From the NCBI RefSeq assembly GCF_001854245.1, contig NZ_CP015381.1, positions 3,259,001-3,323,000 on the forward strand: DNA of 64,000 nt, written 5' to 3'. Below the pieces are notes generated by a model that made no database searches, was not told the origin of the DNA, and was given only the letters and a program-made list of their open reading frames with translations. Position 1 is the first letter of the stretch. Each line of letters opens with the position of its first letter. Position numbers and translations under genes: made by a program. This stretch comes from Desulfococcus multivorans. GTDB lineage: Bacteria; Desulfobacterota; Desulfobacteria; Desulfobacterales; Desulfococcaceae. Below are positions 54,806 through 63,950 of the stretch, in pieces.

Positions 54806-55992
54806 GAGGAGACCGCCATGCCGTTGCTGCGCCGGACCCATTGCAGATATTCGCCCACGGCCACGGACTCTCCGGCAGTCAAGTCTCCCTCGACAAGGGC
54901 CTGATCCCCATGCTGGAGCACCACCTGAACCGACACCTGTTTCAGGCGGCCGTCCCGGACCGCATACACGAGGTGCCCGCCCACGGGTGTCGGCACCAGG
55001 GCGGTTCGGGGCACCATCAGGCCCCGGTCGCGCTCCACCACCACCTCCAGAGGAATCAGCGTCCCCACCTTCAGTTGTTCAGGACATCGGCAGAAGAGAT
55101 CGATCTCCGCACGAACGGTCTGGTCCGATTCCAGGGAGGGAAAGATCCGGGCCACGGTTTGGCTTCGCCCCGCTTCGGATACCGGAGCAGGCCAGTGGAT
55201 CCGCACCGCCTGCCCGGAGCGGACCCATGTCAGATCCTCCTGAACCAGATCGAAGGCAAGCTGATAAGAAGAGACATCTATCATCTCAAAAATGGGTTTT
55301 CCCGGCATGGCCATGTCACCGACCTCGACATGGCGCTTCCGGAGAGTGGCGGCGGCGGCGGCCCGGATTTCGGTGTAGCTGAGGCGCGTCCGGGCTTCGG
55401 CAAGCCGGGCCTCGAGGCCGATGATTTCCTGTTCGGCGCTCCGGACGGCCTCATTCGCCTGGGTGCTTTTCCCGCGGGCCTCGTCCACCCGGTTCCGGCT
55501 GTCTTCGAGAGCCGAGGCGCTGATGCCTTTTTTCTCGAACAAACGCCGGTCCCGGTCATATTCCCGCTTCGCATAGGCCAGGTTGCTCCGGGCGGCGTCA
55601 GCCCCGGCCCGAGCACCGGCCAGCCGTGCTTGCGCAGCCTTGATGCCGGCTTCAACCGCAGAGATCTGCGCCCGGATGTCCCGGTCGTCCAGCCGCGCCA
55701 GAAGATCGCCCGCGGCAACCCGATCCCCCTCGTTCACCTTGATGGAGACGATGCGTGCAGTGATCTCAGGCGCGATTTCCGCCGCGGCAACGGCCTCCAG
55801 TCGGGCCAGATACCGCAAGGTTCGGGAAAGTTCTCCCTCGATGACATCCGCGGTTTCCACGGGCGCGGGCCGTGGCCGCCAGGCCGGCGCCGCCGCCTTC
55901 TCTCTTTTGGCTTTGTGCAAAATCATCGTCAGCCCCGCCACAATGGCGACAATGATAAGAACCGCTGCGATACGACCTGAAACGCGTTTCAT
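54802..55992 (-). CDS. RND efflux periplasmic adaptor (membrane fusion protein)
   Basis: 396 residues. A single N-terminal membrane anchor (IAAVLIIVAIVAGLTMIL) is followed by the beta-barrel/lipoyl region with LEAVAAAEIAPEITARIVS and GDRVAAGDLLARLDDRD, a long coiled-coil hairpin (about residues 95-200, with AEAGIKAAQARLAGARAG-type heptads), a second lipoyl part (LRKRHVEVGDMAMPGKPIFE) and the C-terminal domain. It joins the RND transporter to the outer-membrane channel. Its stop overlaps the RND start; the channel gene ends three bases before its own start. Confidence 0.92.
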   Translation of the reverse strand: MKRVSGRIAAVLIIVAIVAGLTMILHKAKREKAAAPAWRPRPAPVETADVIEGELSRTLRYLARLEAVAAAEIAPEITARIVSIKVNEGDRVAAGDLLARLDDRDIRAQISAVEAGIKAAQARLAGARAGADAARSNLAYAKREYDRDRRLFEKKGISASALEDSRNRVDEARGKSTQANEAVRSAEQEIIGLEARLAEARTRLSYTEIRAAAAATLRKRHVEVGDMAMPGKPIFEMIDVSSYQLAFDLVQEDLTWVRSGQAVRIHWPAPVSEAGRSQTVARIFPSLESDQTVRAEIDLFCRCPEQLKVGTLIPLEVVVERDRGLMVPRTALVPTPVGGHLVYAVRDGRLKQVSVQVVLQHGDQALVEGDLTAGESVAVGEYLQWVRRSNGMAVSS

Positions 55993-55995
55993 CCT

Positions 55996-57345
55996 TTATT
56001 CCTTTTCGACCGGCCACAGGGGATCTCCCGCAGCCCGACGCCATTCAACCCGGGCCAGAAGATGGTCCATCACCGACTGGGAATGGGCTACTTCGGCCAG
56101 AAGCATGGCGGCCTGGGCGTCGAGCAGATCATTGATGCTGCTTTTGCCGTCTTCGTTCTTGGCCTGTTCGATGCGAAAGGTCTCGCTGGAGAGCGCCACG
56201 TTTTTCCGGTTCACGTCCATGCGCTTCAGGCTGTCGACGATCCGCGCCAGGGCCTGCTCCAGCTCGGTTTCGACCTGAAGCCGCACGGCCCGGAGTCGCT
56301 CCTGGACTTGCCGTTTACGAATTTCCGCCTGACGAACCTTTGCCCGGATGGCTCCGCCGTGAAACAGCGGCAGACTGGCCTGAAGCCCGGCAGCCCATGC
56401 GTCCTCATGCTCGTCATCATAGGGAAGAGCACTTCTCAGGCCGTAGGTTCCGAATCCGTCCACCCGGGGCAGAAACGCCGAGCGCGCCGCGCTGATGTCC
56501 GCTTCCGCCCGATCCAGATCCAGCCGTGCGGCGACCAGCTCGGGCCGCCGGATTTCCACGGCCTTTCTTGCCGCATCCATATCGGGCAGGGCCGCCGGGT
56601 CGACTTTCAGTTCGCCGCGGACAGCCATCCGGTCGCCCTGAGGGGCATCCAGACCCATAAGCTGTGAGAGCGCAACGACAAGCACCCGACGGTCGGCCAG
56701 AATGGACGACAGTCGCTGCTCGATCTCGGCCAGGCGGACATCGATCTTCATCAGATCCACCGGTGCGACCCGGCCGACATCCAGTTGAAGTTGAGTGGTC
56801 TCCTTCTGGGACTCGAGAGCGTCCATGGAGGCCCGGGCGGAACGCTCGGTTTCATCCAGCTGCAGAATTTTGTAGAATACCGCATGAAGGTTGAGGATCA
56901 GGTCCTGACGGGTGCGCTTCCATATTTCCATCGCGCGCCGGCGCCCCAGGTCGGCGATGACAAGATCCGCCCGTCGCCGGCCGCCCTGATACAGGGGCAG
57001 CTGAAGTATCAGACCGGCTTCCAGCAGGTCCCGGTCGAACACGCCCGGCTCGTTGTTTTCATGGGCCTGGATCACCCGCATGGGCTCCGAGAAACGAGTA
57101 TAACCCGCCAAGGCGTCCACCTGGGGCAGAAACGCCGATCTGGCCAGGACGATTTCCTCGCTCTGAACCGATTCCTCCTCTCGCGCAGCGGTGAGGCCCG
57201 GGTTATTTTCAAGGGCGGTCTCGATGCAGGCCTCAAGGGTCATGGCCGGCAAGTCAGGCCCGGGCTGTTTTGCAGGAACAGCCCCCGGAGTCAACAGCAT
57301 CACGCCCAGAAGGGTCAGGAATTGTGCGGCAATACGGCGGGTCAT
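55996..57345 (-). CDS. TolC-family outer-membrane channel of the RND system
   Basis: 449 residues with a signal peptide (FLTLLGVMLLTPGAVPA). It has two OEP repeats of about 200 residues: LEACIETALENNPGLTAARE opens the first, LPDMDAARKAVEIRRPELVA the second. Long alpha-helical stretches form the periplasmic tunnel, and the two short GYTRFSEPM and GTYGLRSALP strands form the barrel. It provides the exit duct of the pump and is the first gene of the OMF-adaptor-transporter order on the minus strand. A 69-bp gap separates it from the universal stress gene. Confidence 0.92.
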   Translation of the reverse strand: MTRRIAAQFLTLLGVMLLTPGAVPAKQPGPDLPAMTLEACIETALENNPGLTAAREEESVQSEEIVLARSAFLPQVDALAGYTRFSEPMRVIQAHENNEPGVFDRDLLEAGLILQLPLYQGGRRRADLVIADLGRRRAMEIWKRTRQDLILNLHAVFYKILQLDETERSARASMDALESQKETTQLQLDVGRVAPVDLMKIDVRLAEIEQRLSSILADRRVLVVALSQLMGLDAPQGDRMAVRGELKVDPAALPDMDAARKAVEIRRPELVAARLDLDRAEADISAARSAFLPRVDGFGTYGLRSALPYDDEHEDAWAAGLQASLPLFHGGAIRAKVRQAEIRKRQVQERLRAVRLQVETELEQALARIVDSLKRMDVNRKNVALSSETFRIEQAKNEDGKSSINDLLDAQAAMLLAEVAHSQSVMDHLLARVEWRRAAGDPLWPVEKE

Positions 57346-57414
57346 CAGTCACCCTCTATCCTGTCATTCCGATCTATCAATGGCGGGGCTAATACAGGAT
57401 CACACCGACGCCGG

Positions 57415-57939
57415 TCAGGGCCTGTCGACCGCCTCCGCATTCTCAATTTTCGGCGGCACGATAAACACCGGAATGTCGCAATGACGGAGCACGCCCTGGG
57501 AGGTGCTGCCCATCCAGAGCCCCTGGACCAGGCCGAATCCCCTGCTGCCCATCACCACCACGTCATATCCGCCGTCGCGGGCGTGGTGCAGGATGCGCTT
57601 CACCGGATCGCCTTTCTCCACCACCACGGCGTCGACCATGAGGCGGCAGGCCGGAAACCGACCGTTGAATGTGTCACAGTAGTGTTCAATGAACGATTTC
57701 GTCTGTTCAAGAACCTCCGCCTCGGTTTTTTCCTCAAGATCTTTCCGGCTTTCATAGCCCTGGTAGAGGATCACCATCAGTTCCGCCTTGGGGGGCATTT
57801 TTTCCAGCACATGCAAGATGGTGATGGCGGCGCCGTGGGCATTCGCCATGGCGGCGGCATACCCGAAGGCACGGTTGGCGTTCTCGGACAGATCGGTGGC
57901 GAGAAGAATACGTTTGATATCGGGTTGATGAAATTTCAT
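57415..57939 (-). CDS. Universal stress protein (UspA family)
   Basis: 174 residues. The N-terminal RILLATDLSENANRAFGYAA and the C-terminal DVVVMGSRGFGLVQGLWMGS with the G-x2-G-x9-G-S/T ATP-binding loop mark an ATP-binding Usp. Usp proteins help survival under starvation and toxic stress. The start is the ATG at 57939 with GAGGTG just upstream; a GTG two codons earlier is possible. It sits 30 bp after acr3 and may be co-induced by arsenic. Confidence 0.9.
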   Translation of the reverse strand: MKFHQPDIKRILLATDLSENANRAFGYAAAMANAHGAAITILHVLEKMPPKAELMVILYQGYESRKDLEEKTEAEVLEQTKSFIEHYCDTFNGRFPACRLMVDAVVVEKGDPVKRILHHARDGGYDVVVMGSRGFGLVQGLWMGSTSQGVLRHCDIPVFIVPPKIENAEAVDRP

Positions 57940-57969
57940 GGACACCTCGTGGTTTGTTCCGTGTCGGTT

Positions 57970-59280
57970 TCATGCCGGGCCGTCAGGCGTTGTTTTTTTC
58001 CCGCTTTGACGGTCCAGGCGATCCAATTGTTTCTGCATCAAATTCAGACGCGCCATGATATCCGCAAGTGCTTCGGGGACGGTCATGCCGCTCAGGAAAT
58101 CCGTGAACCAATGCCGGGTTTGGGTGCAGATCCTGACCAGCATGAGCATCACCGGCACTTCGATAAGTACCCCCACCACTGTGGCCAGGGCCGCCCCGGA
58201 AGAGAGCCCGAAAAGCATCGTGGCCGTGGCAATGGCCACCTCGAAATGATTAGACGCGCCGATCATGGCCGCTGGGGCTGCATCTTCATAGGACAGCCTC
58301 AACTTTCGGGCCAGCCAATAGCCGATGGTAAAAATGAGCATGGTCTGGATGAATAACGGAATCGCGATCCACAGGATGGTCAGCGGATTGGCGATGATCA
58401 CCTCTCCTTTGAAAGAAAACAGCAATACCAGGGTAATCAGCAGGGCGACGATGGTAACCGGTGTGAGCACATGGAGGAATTTCTCCTTGAACCATGTTTC
58501 CCCTTTGGCGAAAATGATCCAACGGCGAGAGAGATAGCCGGCCACAAGCGGCAAAGCCACATAGATCAGGATTGAGAGCAGGAGGGCCTGCCACGGCACC
58601 GGCAGACGACCGACACCCAGCAGGAATCCGCCTAAAACACCGTAGAGCACCAGCATGGTGAGGGAGTTGAGGGCCACCATCACCAGCGTCAACCCGTCGT
58701 TGCCGCGTGCCAGGTATCCCCAGACCAACACCATGGCCGTACACGGGGCGATGCCCAGGAGGATACACCCGGCCAGGTAGCTTCGCCATAGCGGAATTTC
58801 CAGCATTTTGATTCCGTCCATCAGCACGACCGTCCCGGCGCCGTGGGTCGCCCCCACCGACAGATCCAGTCCAAAAGGCATCTTGACATAGTCCACGGTT
58901 TCCGGACCGATGAACCCATAAAACAACGTCCCCAGGAAAAACAAGGCAATGCCATACATGGTGAAGGGCTTGATGCACCAGTTGACGAACAGGGTCAGAA
59001 AAACCGGCTTGCCGCTTTTACCGGCCTTGATGACCGAACCGAAATCGATTTTCACCATGATCGGGTACATCATGAAGAAAAGGCAGATTGCGATGGGGAT
59101 CGAAACCACCGGGGCACCCTTCACGTAGATCGCGAGCCCGTCCAGGTACCGGGCCAGTCCCGGCGCGACCTTTCCCAGCAGAATGCCGGCGATGATGCAG
59201 AAAAACACCCAAACGGTGAGGTATCGTTCAAAGACGCTGGTCATTTTGCGTTCATTGGATGCAGCAGCTTCGGTGCTCAT
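57970..59280 (-). CDS. acr3: Arsenite efflux transporter Acr3
   Basis: 436 residues with ten membrane segments, of the BART/Acr3 superfamily. Signatures: [58 protein letters not shown], the functional Cys in [19 protein letters not shown], and [20 protein letters not shown]. It exports As(III) using the membrane potential or proton gradient. The C-terminal tail (about 40 residues, [18 protein letters not shown]) is longer and helical. Four bases separate it from arsC upstream. No ArsR gene is visible next to it. Confidence 0.94.
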   Translation of the reverse strand: MSTEAAASNERKMTSVFERYLTVWVFFCIIAGILLGKVAPGLARYLDGLAIYVKGAPVVSIPIAICLFFMMYPIMVKIDFGSVIKAGKSGKPVFLTLFVNWCIKPFTMYGIALFFLGTLFYGFIGPETVDYVKMPFGLDLSVGATHGAGTVVLMDGIKMLEIPLWRSYLAGCILLGIAPCTAMVLVWGYLARGNDGLTLVMVALNSLTMLVLYGVLGGFLLGVGRLPVPWQALLLSILIYVALPLVAGYLSRRWIIFAKGETWFKEKFLHVLTPVTIVALLITLVLLFSFKGEVIIANPLTILWIAIPLFIQTMLIFTIGYWLARKLRLSYEDAAPAAMIGASNHFEVAIATATMLFGLSSGAALATVVGVLIEVPVMLMLVRICTQTRHWFTDFLSGMTVPEALADIMARLNLMQKQLDRLDRQSGKKTTPDGPA

Positions 59281-59284
59281 GTTT

Positions 59285-59731
59285 CTACTCCCCGGACGGC
59301 CGGTTCAGAGTGCCCGGCAATCCTTCCACAAATAATCTGATTTCATCCCTCACCCGGCGGTAATGCGCGAGGGCGGCCTTTTCCGTGGGGGCATTCTCGG
59401 CCAGGGCCGGAGGATCGTCGAACCCCGCGTGGATCCGTTTGGTGGGGCCGTGAAAAAAGGGGCATGTCTCGTTGGCGTGCCCGCACAGGGTGATCACAAC
59501 ATCAAATCGCCGGTGCGGCAGTTCTTCCACCGTCTTAGACAATTGGCCGGAGATGTCCACCCCCGCCTCGGCCATGACGTTTACGGCCCGCGGATTGAGG
59601 CCGTGCTTTTCGATGCCGGCCGAAAAGGCCTCGATCTCGCCGCTTTTCAGGTGCTTTACCCACCCCTCGGCCATCTGGCTCCGGCAGGAGTTGCCGGTAC
59701 ACAAAAACAGGATCCTTAACGGTTTGTCCAT
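59285..59731 (-). CDS. arsC: Arsenate reductase (thioredoxin-coupled, low-Mr phosphatase fold)
   Basis: 148 residues. The P-loop [16 protein letters not shown] holds the nucleophilic Cys and the following Cys and Arg. [18 protein letters not shown] has the other two redox cysteines of the thioredoxin-type ArsC, and the C-terminal [16 protein letters not shown] is typical. It reduces arsenate to arsenite for Acr3. The start is the ATG at 59731 with AAGGTG upstream; a GTG three codons earlier is weaker. It is the first gene of the ars-usp-RND run. Confidence 0.94.
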   Translation of the reverse strand: MDKPLRILFLCTGNSCRSQMAEGWVKHLKSGEIEAFSAGIEKHGLNPRAVNVMAEAGVDISGQLSKTVEELPHRRFDVVITLCGHANETCPFFHGPTKRIHAGFDDPPALAENAPTEKAALAHYRRVRDEIRLFVEGLPGTLNRPSGE

Positions 59732-59762
59732 GATAGTCACCTTGACGTCAATGTCGTTGAAT

Positions 59763-59791
59763 TAACTAATTTCATTTGATATTTCAGTCAA
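59763..59791 (-). promoter_or_regulatory. Promoter of the ars operon
   Basis: Minus strand TTGACT (59791-59786), 17-base spacer, TAGTTA (59768-59763), about 32 bases before the arsC start. The surrounding 59760-59830 is strongly AT-rich, as expected for a metalloregulated promoter. No ArsR gene lies beside it. Confidence 0.55.
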
Positions 59792-59928
59792 TTATGCTAT
59801 AATTTCGTTAAATTGGGTATCTTTATCCACTTCAACCCCTTTTTTCTTGATCGACCCGAGACTCATTATCGGAGTGTATCTCCCTTTGATCATATCCAAC
59901 GGCCGGCAACACGTACGGCATCAAGTGA

Positions 59929-60393
59929 TCAGCAGCATCTACCCCCTAGCGACCTTGAACGCGCCTGATCCGCAGGAGACAACGTCTTGGGAGATTTAAA
60001 AATGGCGATCGCTTTGATCGGATATTTGAAGGCGAGCCTGACTGCATCCTTGACGACGGCCAAATCTTCTGTTTTCAGAAGCAACGCGCTGTTCCGGCAA
60101 ATCCCCAGTTGGGTGACGATCACGTGTTTTTCCAATGGAATTCCTGCATTTTCCAGGATGGCCCGACCGCAGGCGCATTCACATCCGTCGATCACGACCA
60201 GAAGATCCGCGTCCGTCGCCGATTGAACAAATGCGCTTAATCCTGCTGCGATCCCGGCCAGGCAGAGCATGGCGCCGAACCCTTCTTCCGTCAACTCGAC
60301 AGCCGCCCGGTTGGCGAGCTGGCCGGCATTGCAATTCCCGGAACAGGCCAGGATCATGATATTCCGCTTTTTGCAATCGCACTCTTCCGTCAT
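59929..60393 (-). CDS. DGC-domain protein (putative zinc-binding, PF08859)
   Basis: 154 residues. The family shows a CSG-type N-terminus and a central D-G-C motif: here IMILACSGNCNAGQLANRAA, GAMLCLAGIAAGLSAFV and LLVVIDGCECACGRAILENA. The Cys residues probably bind a metal. Role unknown; members often sit near redox or metal genes. The end RSRSLGGRCC adds two more Cys. The start at 60393 has GAGGAAAT upstream; the longer frame to 60504 is unsupported. It follows three tandem hairpins on the minus strand and lies downstream of a 49-residue gene. Confidence 0.82.
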   Translation of the reverse strand: MTEECDCKKRNIMILACSGNCNAGQLANRAAVELTEEGFGAMLCLAGIAAGLSAFVQSATDADLLVVIDGCECACGRAILENAGIPLEKHVIVTQLGICRNSALLLKTEDLAVVKDAVRLAFKYPIKAIAIFKSPKTLSPADQARSRSLGGRCC

Positions 60394-60462
60394 GGGAAAT
60401 TTCCTCTGTGTGATGGTGCCTGGTCGGCAAATGGGTATCCGACGCGTTCTTTCGGGACCGAT

Positions 60463-60528
60463 CCCGGGAGCAGAGGAATACGCCTCTCCCCCGGGTCGTT
60501 GCAACGACGCAGGCTTTCCTTCGAAAGC
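60463..60528 (-). ncRNA. Three tandem hairpins upstream of the DGC gene
   Basis: On the minus strand: GGCTTTC/GAAAGCC with a 4-base loop (60512-60529), the perfect palindrome GTCGTTGCAACGAC (60495-60508), and a long stem CCCGGGGGAGAGG with CCTCTGCTCCCGGG (60463-60495). They lie between the 49-residue gene and the DGC gene, 70 to 135 bases before the DGC start. No known riboswitch pattern is met. They may be an RNA regulator, a processing site or a terminator cluster. Confidence 0.4.
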
Positions 60529-60602
60529 CCGGGGCTTCCACCGCGCTACCGCTGAAAGGACTCAAACCGGCCGGGGCCGTAACAGGTTTCGAATACCGGC
60601 AT

Positions 60603-60752
60603 TCAGTGGCGTTGCAGCGCCTTTTCCACCTTTTTGGCCAGGACCGTTTTGACGAAATTCAGGGCCCGCAACGGATCTTGATCCACGGCGATGTGAAGAA
60701 TATCCGTGACATCCTCGACGGAGAGCGTCAGTTGAACCGGTTTCAGGGTCAT
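60603..60752 (-). CDS. 49-residue protein, unknown
   Basis: A short gene with a good ribosome site (AAGGGAGGG) five bases before the ATG at 60752. The product begins MTLKPVQLTLSVEDVTDIL, then has HIAVDQDPLRALNFVKTV and ends KKVEKALQRH. It is one amphipathic helix pair, without Cys or membrane segment. It is 47 bp downstream of the MauE-like gene and so in the same run. No family recognised. Confidence 0.7.
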   Translation of the reverse strand: MTLKPVQLTLSVEDVTDILHIAVDQDPLRALNFVKTVLAKKVEKALQRH

Positions 60753-60799
60753 GTTTCCCTCCCTTGTAGATTGGATATCGGACATGATGTGGATCTGGA

Positions 60800-61279
60800 T
60801 CAGCGTACAGCGGCGGTTCCTGCTTTGCTCCGGTCCGAAGGCCTCCGCCGAAAGAAAAAGACCTCCAGGGTGAGCCAGACCGACACCGCCAGAAACCCCG
60901 CATCCCGAAGCACCGTCCACAAATCGGCCGGCCCTTCGGTGGCTTCGGTGGAAAAGCAGCCGCAATGGATGTCCAATCCCCGCATCAGGTTGAATGCCAG
61001 GGCCCCGATGAAGACGGTCATCAGCCCGGTGCTGATCAGCGTCGCCCCCGGCAGCCATACCCCGACAACGAGGCACACCCCCAGCAGCAGCTCCAGCCAG
61101 GGAAGCATAATGGCCGCCAGATTGACGGCGACGTCCGGAAGAATCTGGTAATTGTAGACGGCCTTGGCAAAAGCCTCGGGATTCAGGACCTTGTCGTAAC
61201 TGGCATAGAGAAAAACAGCCCCTAAAAAAAGACGGAGCACTCTGAAAATCACAGCATGTCTCCTTTTTTCTTCTGCCAC
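60800..61279 (-). CDS. MauE/DoxX-type membrane protein
   Basis: 159 residues with four membrane segments. RVLRLFLGAVFLYASYDKVL, PWLELLLGVCLVVGVWLPGA and the HCGCFSTEA Cys-x-Cys motif in the third loop are typical of the MauE/DoxX family, which is thought to carry electrons to, or maintain, disulfide formation in the periplasm. It follows the rhodanese gene with a gap of four bases. In this context it may supply reducing or oxidising power to the exported thiol proteins encoded upstream. Confidence 0.85.
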   Translation of the reverse strand: MAEEKRRHAVIFRVLRLFLGAVFLYASYDKVLNPEAFAKAVYNYQILPDVAVNLAAIMLPWLELLLGVCLVVGVWLPGATLISTGLMTVFIGALAFNLMRGLDIHCGCFSTEATEGPADLWTVLRDAGFLAVSVWLTLEVFFFRRRPSDRSKAGTAAVR

Positions 61280-61283
61280 GGCC

Positions 61284-61784
61284 TCAGTTTCCCCCCTCCG
61301 TCGGCAGCCCGGCCTCCTGCCAGACGGTCCAGCCGTTGACCAGCACGCGAACGTTTTCCATCCCCATGTCTTTCAGGAACAGGGCCAGATCATGGCTCAG
61401 GTCGCAGGTCTCACCGTCGCAATAGGTCACGATCGCCCCGGCGGCCGAGAGCCGGTCCGCCGCATCCATGAAATAGCCGTCCGCCTCCTGGAACGGGAGG
61501 TTCAATGCACCCTGGATATGCCCTTCGTCGTACTGGCTCTCGGGCCTCGCATCCACGAACAGGACATCGCCCCGCTCGAAGAGCCCGCGGACCTCTTCCA
61601 GGGAGACGACCAGGCTCTCTCCCGCATCATCGGAAAATCGGGCATCCGCCGACCAGTCCCCCACCAGGGGTATGCCGTCAGATCGCCATAGATTGACACC
61701 GACCGACAGAAGTAGCGCCAGCCCGACGAGGGCGAATATTTGCCTGAGGGCCTGTTTGAAGAGAACTTTTCCGTCTTGAATCAC
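61284..61784 (-). CDS. Membrane-anchored rhodanese-like protein
   Basis: 166 residues. One N-terminal membrane segment (ALRQIFALVGLALLLSVGVN) places the domain outside the cytoplasm. The rhodanese domain has VLFVDARPESQYDEGHIQGA and the active-site loop in TYCDGETCDLSHDLALFL, with the catalytic Cys and an extra Cys five residues on. Rhodaneses carry sulfur as a persulfide. It is 43 bp downstream of ccsA and four bases from the MauE-like gene. Confidence 0.9.
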   Translation of the reverse strand: MIQDGKVLFKQALRQIFALVGLALLLSVGVNLWRSDGIPLVGDWSADARFSDDAGESLVVSLEEVRGLFERGDVLFVDARPESQYDEGHIQGALNLPFQEADGYFMDAADRLSAAGAIVTYCDGETCDLSHDLALFLKDMGMENVRVLVNGWTVWQEAGLPTEGGN

Positions 61785-61827
61785 GACGCCATTCCTTTCA
61801 ATGCCATTACATCCCCCGCTTTCGGTT

Positions 61828-62664
61828 CTACATGCTCCCGTAACTGTGCAGACCGGGCAACAGGTTCACGCCGAAATAGGTGAACAACACGGCCCCGAAC
61901 CCGGCAATGGAGAACATCGCCGCCCGACGGCCCTGCCATCCGCGCATCAGACGGGCATGAAGCAGGGTGGCGTAAATGAACCAGGTGATGAGGGACCAGG
62001 TTTCCTTGGGATCCCATCCCCAGTAACGCCCCCAGGCTGAATTGGCCCACACCGCCCCGGTGATGATCCCGGCGGTCAAAAAAAGAAACCCCAGCATCAC
62101 CATCTGGTGGGTCAGTTCGTCCAGAACCCGTGGAGACGGCATTTTCCAGCCCGAACCTTGGGGTGAGTCGTGTTCTCTTTTTGCAAGAAACATCAAACTG
62201 AGGCCAAAAGCAACGGCAAAAGCCGCATATCCGATAAAACAGGTGATGACGTGGGCAATCAACCAGTTGCTTTTGAGCGCAGGCAAAAGCGGCTGGATTC
62301 GGTCGCTGATATTGGGCGACAGGGATGCATAGGCCATGGCCAGAAACGCCAGCGGCATGGCAACAGCCCCGATCGTCGGATGACCGTATTTCTTTTCCAC
62401 GATCAGGTACAGAACGGCAATGGCCAGGGCGAAGAAAACCAGGGATTCATACAGGTTGGACAGCGGCGCATGGCCGATGCCCAATTGGTAGGTCTCGGCC
62501 CACCGCAACCCGAACCCCGCAACATTGCCGAGCACACCGGCGACGCCGGTCCGGAATGCAATACGTCCCAACGCGTCTTTGTGAAACACCCATGCCGCGA
62601 TGTAGAGAAAAGCGGCTGCACCATAGACAAAGGTAGTGATGGAAAGTATGAGAGAACTATTCAT
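61828..62664 (-). CDS. ccsA: Cytochrome c biogenesis protein CcsA/ResC
   Basis: 278 residues with eight membrane segments. The WWD-type segment NSAWGRYWGWDPKETWSLIT and the flanking conserved His residues (LAHVITCFIGY-like, ATLLHARLM) bind haem and hand it to apocytochromes c. The start is ATG 62664 after AGGAGGTGTTC; the TPR gene stop overlaps it by eight bases. CcsA normally works with CcsB/ResB, which is not in the window, so it may serve a special cytochrome or a partner elsewhere. Confidence 0.92.
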   Translation of the reverse strand: MNSSLILSITTFVYGAAAFLYIAAWVFHKDALGRIAFRTGVAGVLGNVAGFGLRWAETYQLGIGHAPLSNLYESLVFFALAIAVLYLIVEKKYGHPTIGAVAMPLAFLAMAYASLSPNISDRIQPLLPALKSNWLIAHVITCFIGYAAFAVAFGLSLMFLAKREHDSPQGSGWKMPSPRVLDELTHQMVMLGFLFLTAGIITGAVWANSAWGRYWGWDPKETWSLITWFIYATLLHARLMRGWQGRRAAMFSIAGFGAVLFTYFGVNLLPGLHSYGSM

Positions 62665-63319
62665 GAACACCTCCTTTTTGCCGATTCAGATCTTTTTCAT
62701 GGCCTTCCCTGAAATGCCGGACCCGCTCATCCACTGTCTGTCCGTCGGCAAAAGTCGCCAGCGGGTTGATTTCCAGCAAGGCCTCCCACGCTTCAACGGC
62801 ACCCTTCTCATCACCAAGATCATACAACAGAACAATACCCTTGTTCATTCGGGAAACTTCATGCCTCGGATCCGCGGCCATGGCTTTGCTGAACGCCGCC
62901 ACCGCTTTCCGGGGCTGCTGGTTTCGGCGATACATGACTCCGAGATCGGTCAATACGTTGGGATTGTTCGGCTCGATAGCAATTGATTTCTCATAAGCAA
63001 CGATTGCTTTCTGAAACTGATCGGCGTCGAAATAGGCGTTGCCGAGTTGTGTCCAGACATCGGCATTTTGCGGATTTCGCGCCGCCTCGGCCTCCAGGGC
63101 CTGAAACATTTCAGCCGGCGGCTGTTTACCGGAAGCCGCCTGGGAAACCGTTGAAGACCCGCCGGGCAGTGGGCTTGTCTTCATCACACCGAATATCGTA
63201 CCTGCAATAAAACCGACCAGCAGGGCCGACAATGAAAGCACGACCGCTGTCTGGCGGCTGACGGTTGAAGACTTGTCGGCGACAGCCTTCACCGACTTTT
63301 TTTGATATTTTTTTGTCAT
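62657..63319 (-). CDS. Membrane-anchored TPR protein
   Basis: 220 residues. One N-terminal membrane segment (VVLSLSALLVGFIAGTIFG) is followed by three TPR units: NADVWTQLGNAYFDADQFQK, NNPNVLTDLGVMYRRNQQPR and a third ending at EVSRMNKGIVLLYDLGD. The C-terminal end is basic. It resembles CcmI-like chaperones that hold apocytochromes during haem attachment. Its stop codon lies inside the ccsA start region, so the two are co-translated. Confidence 0.88.
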   Translation of the reverse strand: MTKKYQKKSVKAVADKSSTVSRQTAVVLSLSALLVGFIAGTIFGVMKTSPLPGGSSTVSQAASGKQPPAEMFQALEAEAARNPQNADVWTQLGNAYFDADQFQKAIVAYEKSIAIEPNNPNVLTDLGVMYRRNQQPRKAVAAFSKAMAADPRHEVSRMNKGIVLLYDLGDEKGAVEAWEALLEINPLATFADGQTVDERVRHFREGHEKDLNRQKGGVHE

Positions 63320-63563
63320 ATCCGAAAAAACTCCTTCTTCACTGAACAGGTCTTCCCGAACAAGGGAAGCGGCCGAAACAGGCGCCTCTCAATACAAACC
63401 TTTTGCGGTTTGGCTCTCAAGCGCGGGCTGGCCGGGGTTGTCGCAAAACGCCCGATGCTGTCCACGGTTCAAGCGGCACTGGTTTCATACACGGCCGCAG
63501 AGAACCCTATCCTGTAAATATCGGGGATGCCTGATGGATAATGTAGGGTCGTGAAGAGAGCCT

Positions 63564-63950
63564 TCAACACAAAAAAGCGCATTTGATCATGAAGGGCGGC
63601 GGTGATGCCTCAGGAAAGGGGTGTGGAAAAAACAGCACGCCTTTTCTGATGGCAACGAACGACGCTGCCGTCGGTGTCGTTATCGGATGTGAAGTGAATG
63701 CCCGGGGTTTATCGAGAAGCCTTCTTTCATTCCGGAAATCGGAGGAGCTCGCCCGCGTCAACAGCCGGTCCTCGTGAGGCCGACAGGATCCCATGTTGCA
63801 GGGTACGGAATTGTGCGGGCCTGCATCACGATGCGCGGTGCTGATGCCGTGACACGCCGAAAAGCAGGCGTCGACCGCCGCCGCGGCACACCCCTGCCCC
63901 GGGTTTGAACCCAGCAACAGCAATATGACAATCCACACTCTCGACATCAA
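63564..63950 (-). CDS. Cys-rich exported small protein, unknown
   Basis: 128 residues with a signal peptide (MMSRVWIVILLLLGSNPGQG). The mature part has CFSACHGIST and VPCNMGSCRPHE near the front, giving four Cys in two CxxxC pairs plus His residues, then a Pro-rich end with KCAFLC. This could bind a metal or form disulfides outside the cell. It is 244 bp upstream of the TPR-ccsA genes on the same strand and may be part of that group. No family is recognised; it may also be a chance frame, though the signal peptide argues against that. Confidence 0.5.
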   Translation of the reverse strand: MMSRVWIVILLLLGSNPGQGCAAAAVDACFSACHGISTAHRDAGPHNSVPCNMGSCRPHEDRLLTRASSSDFRNERRLLDKPRAFTSHPITTPTAASFVAIRKGVLFFPHPFPEASPPPFMIKCAFLC

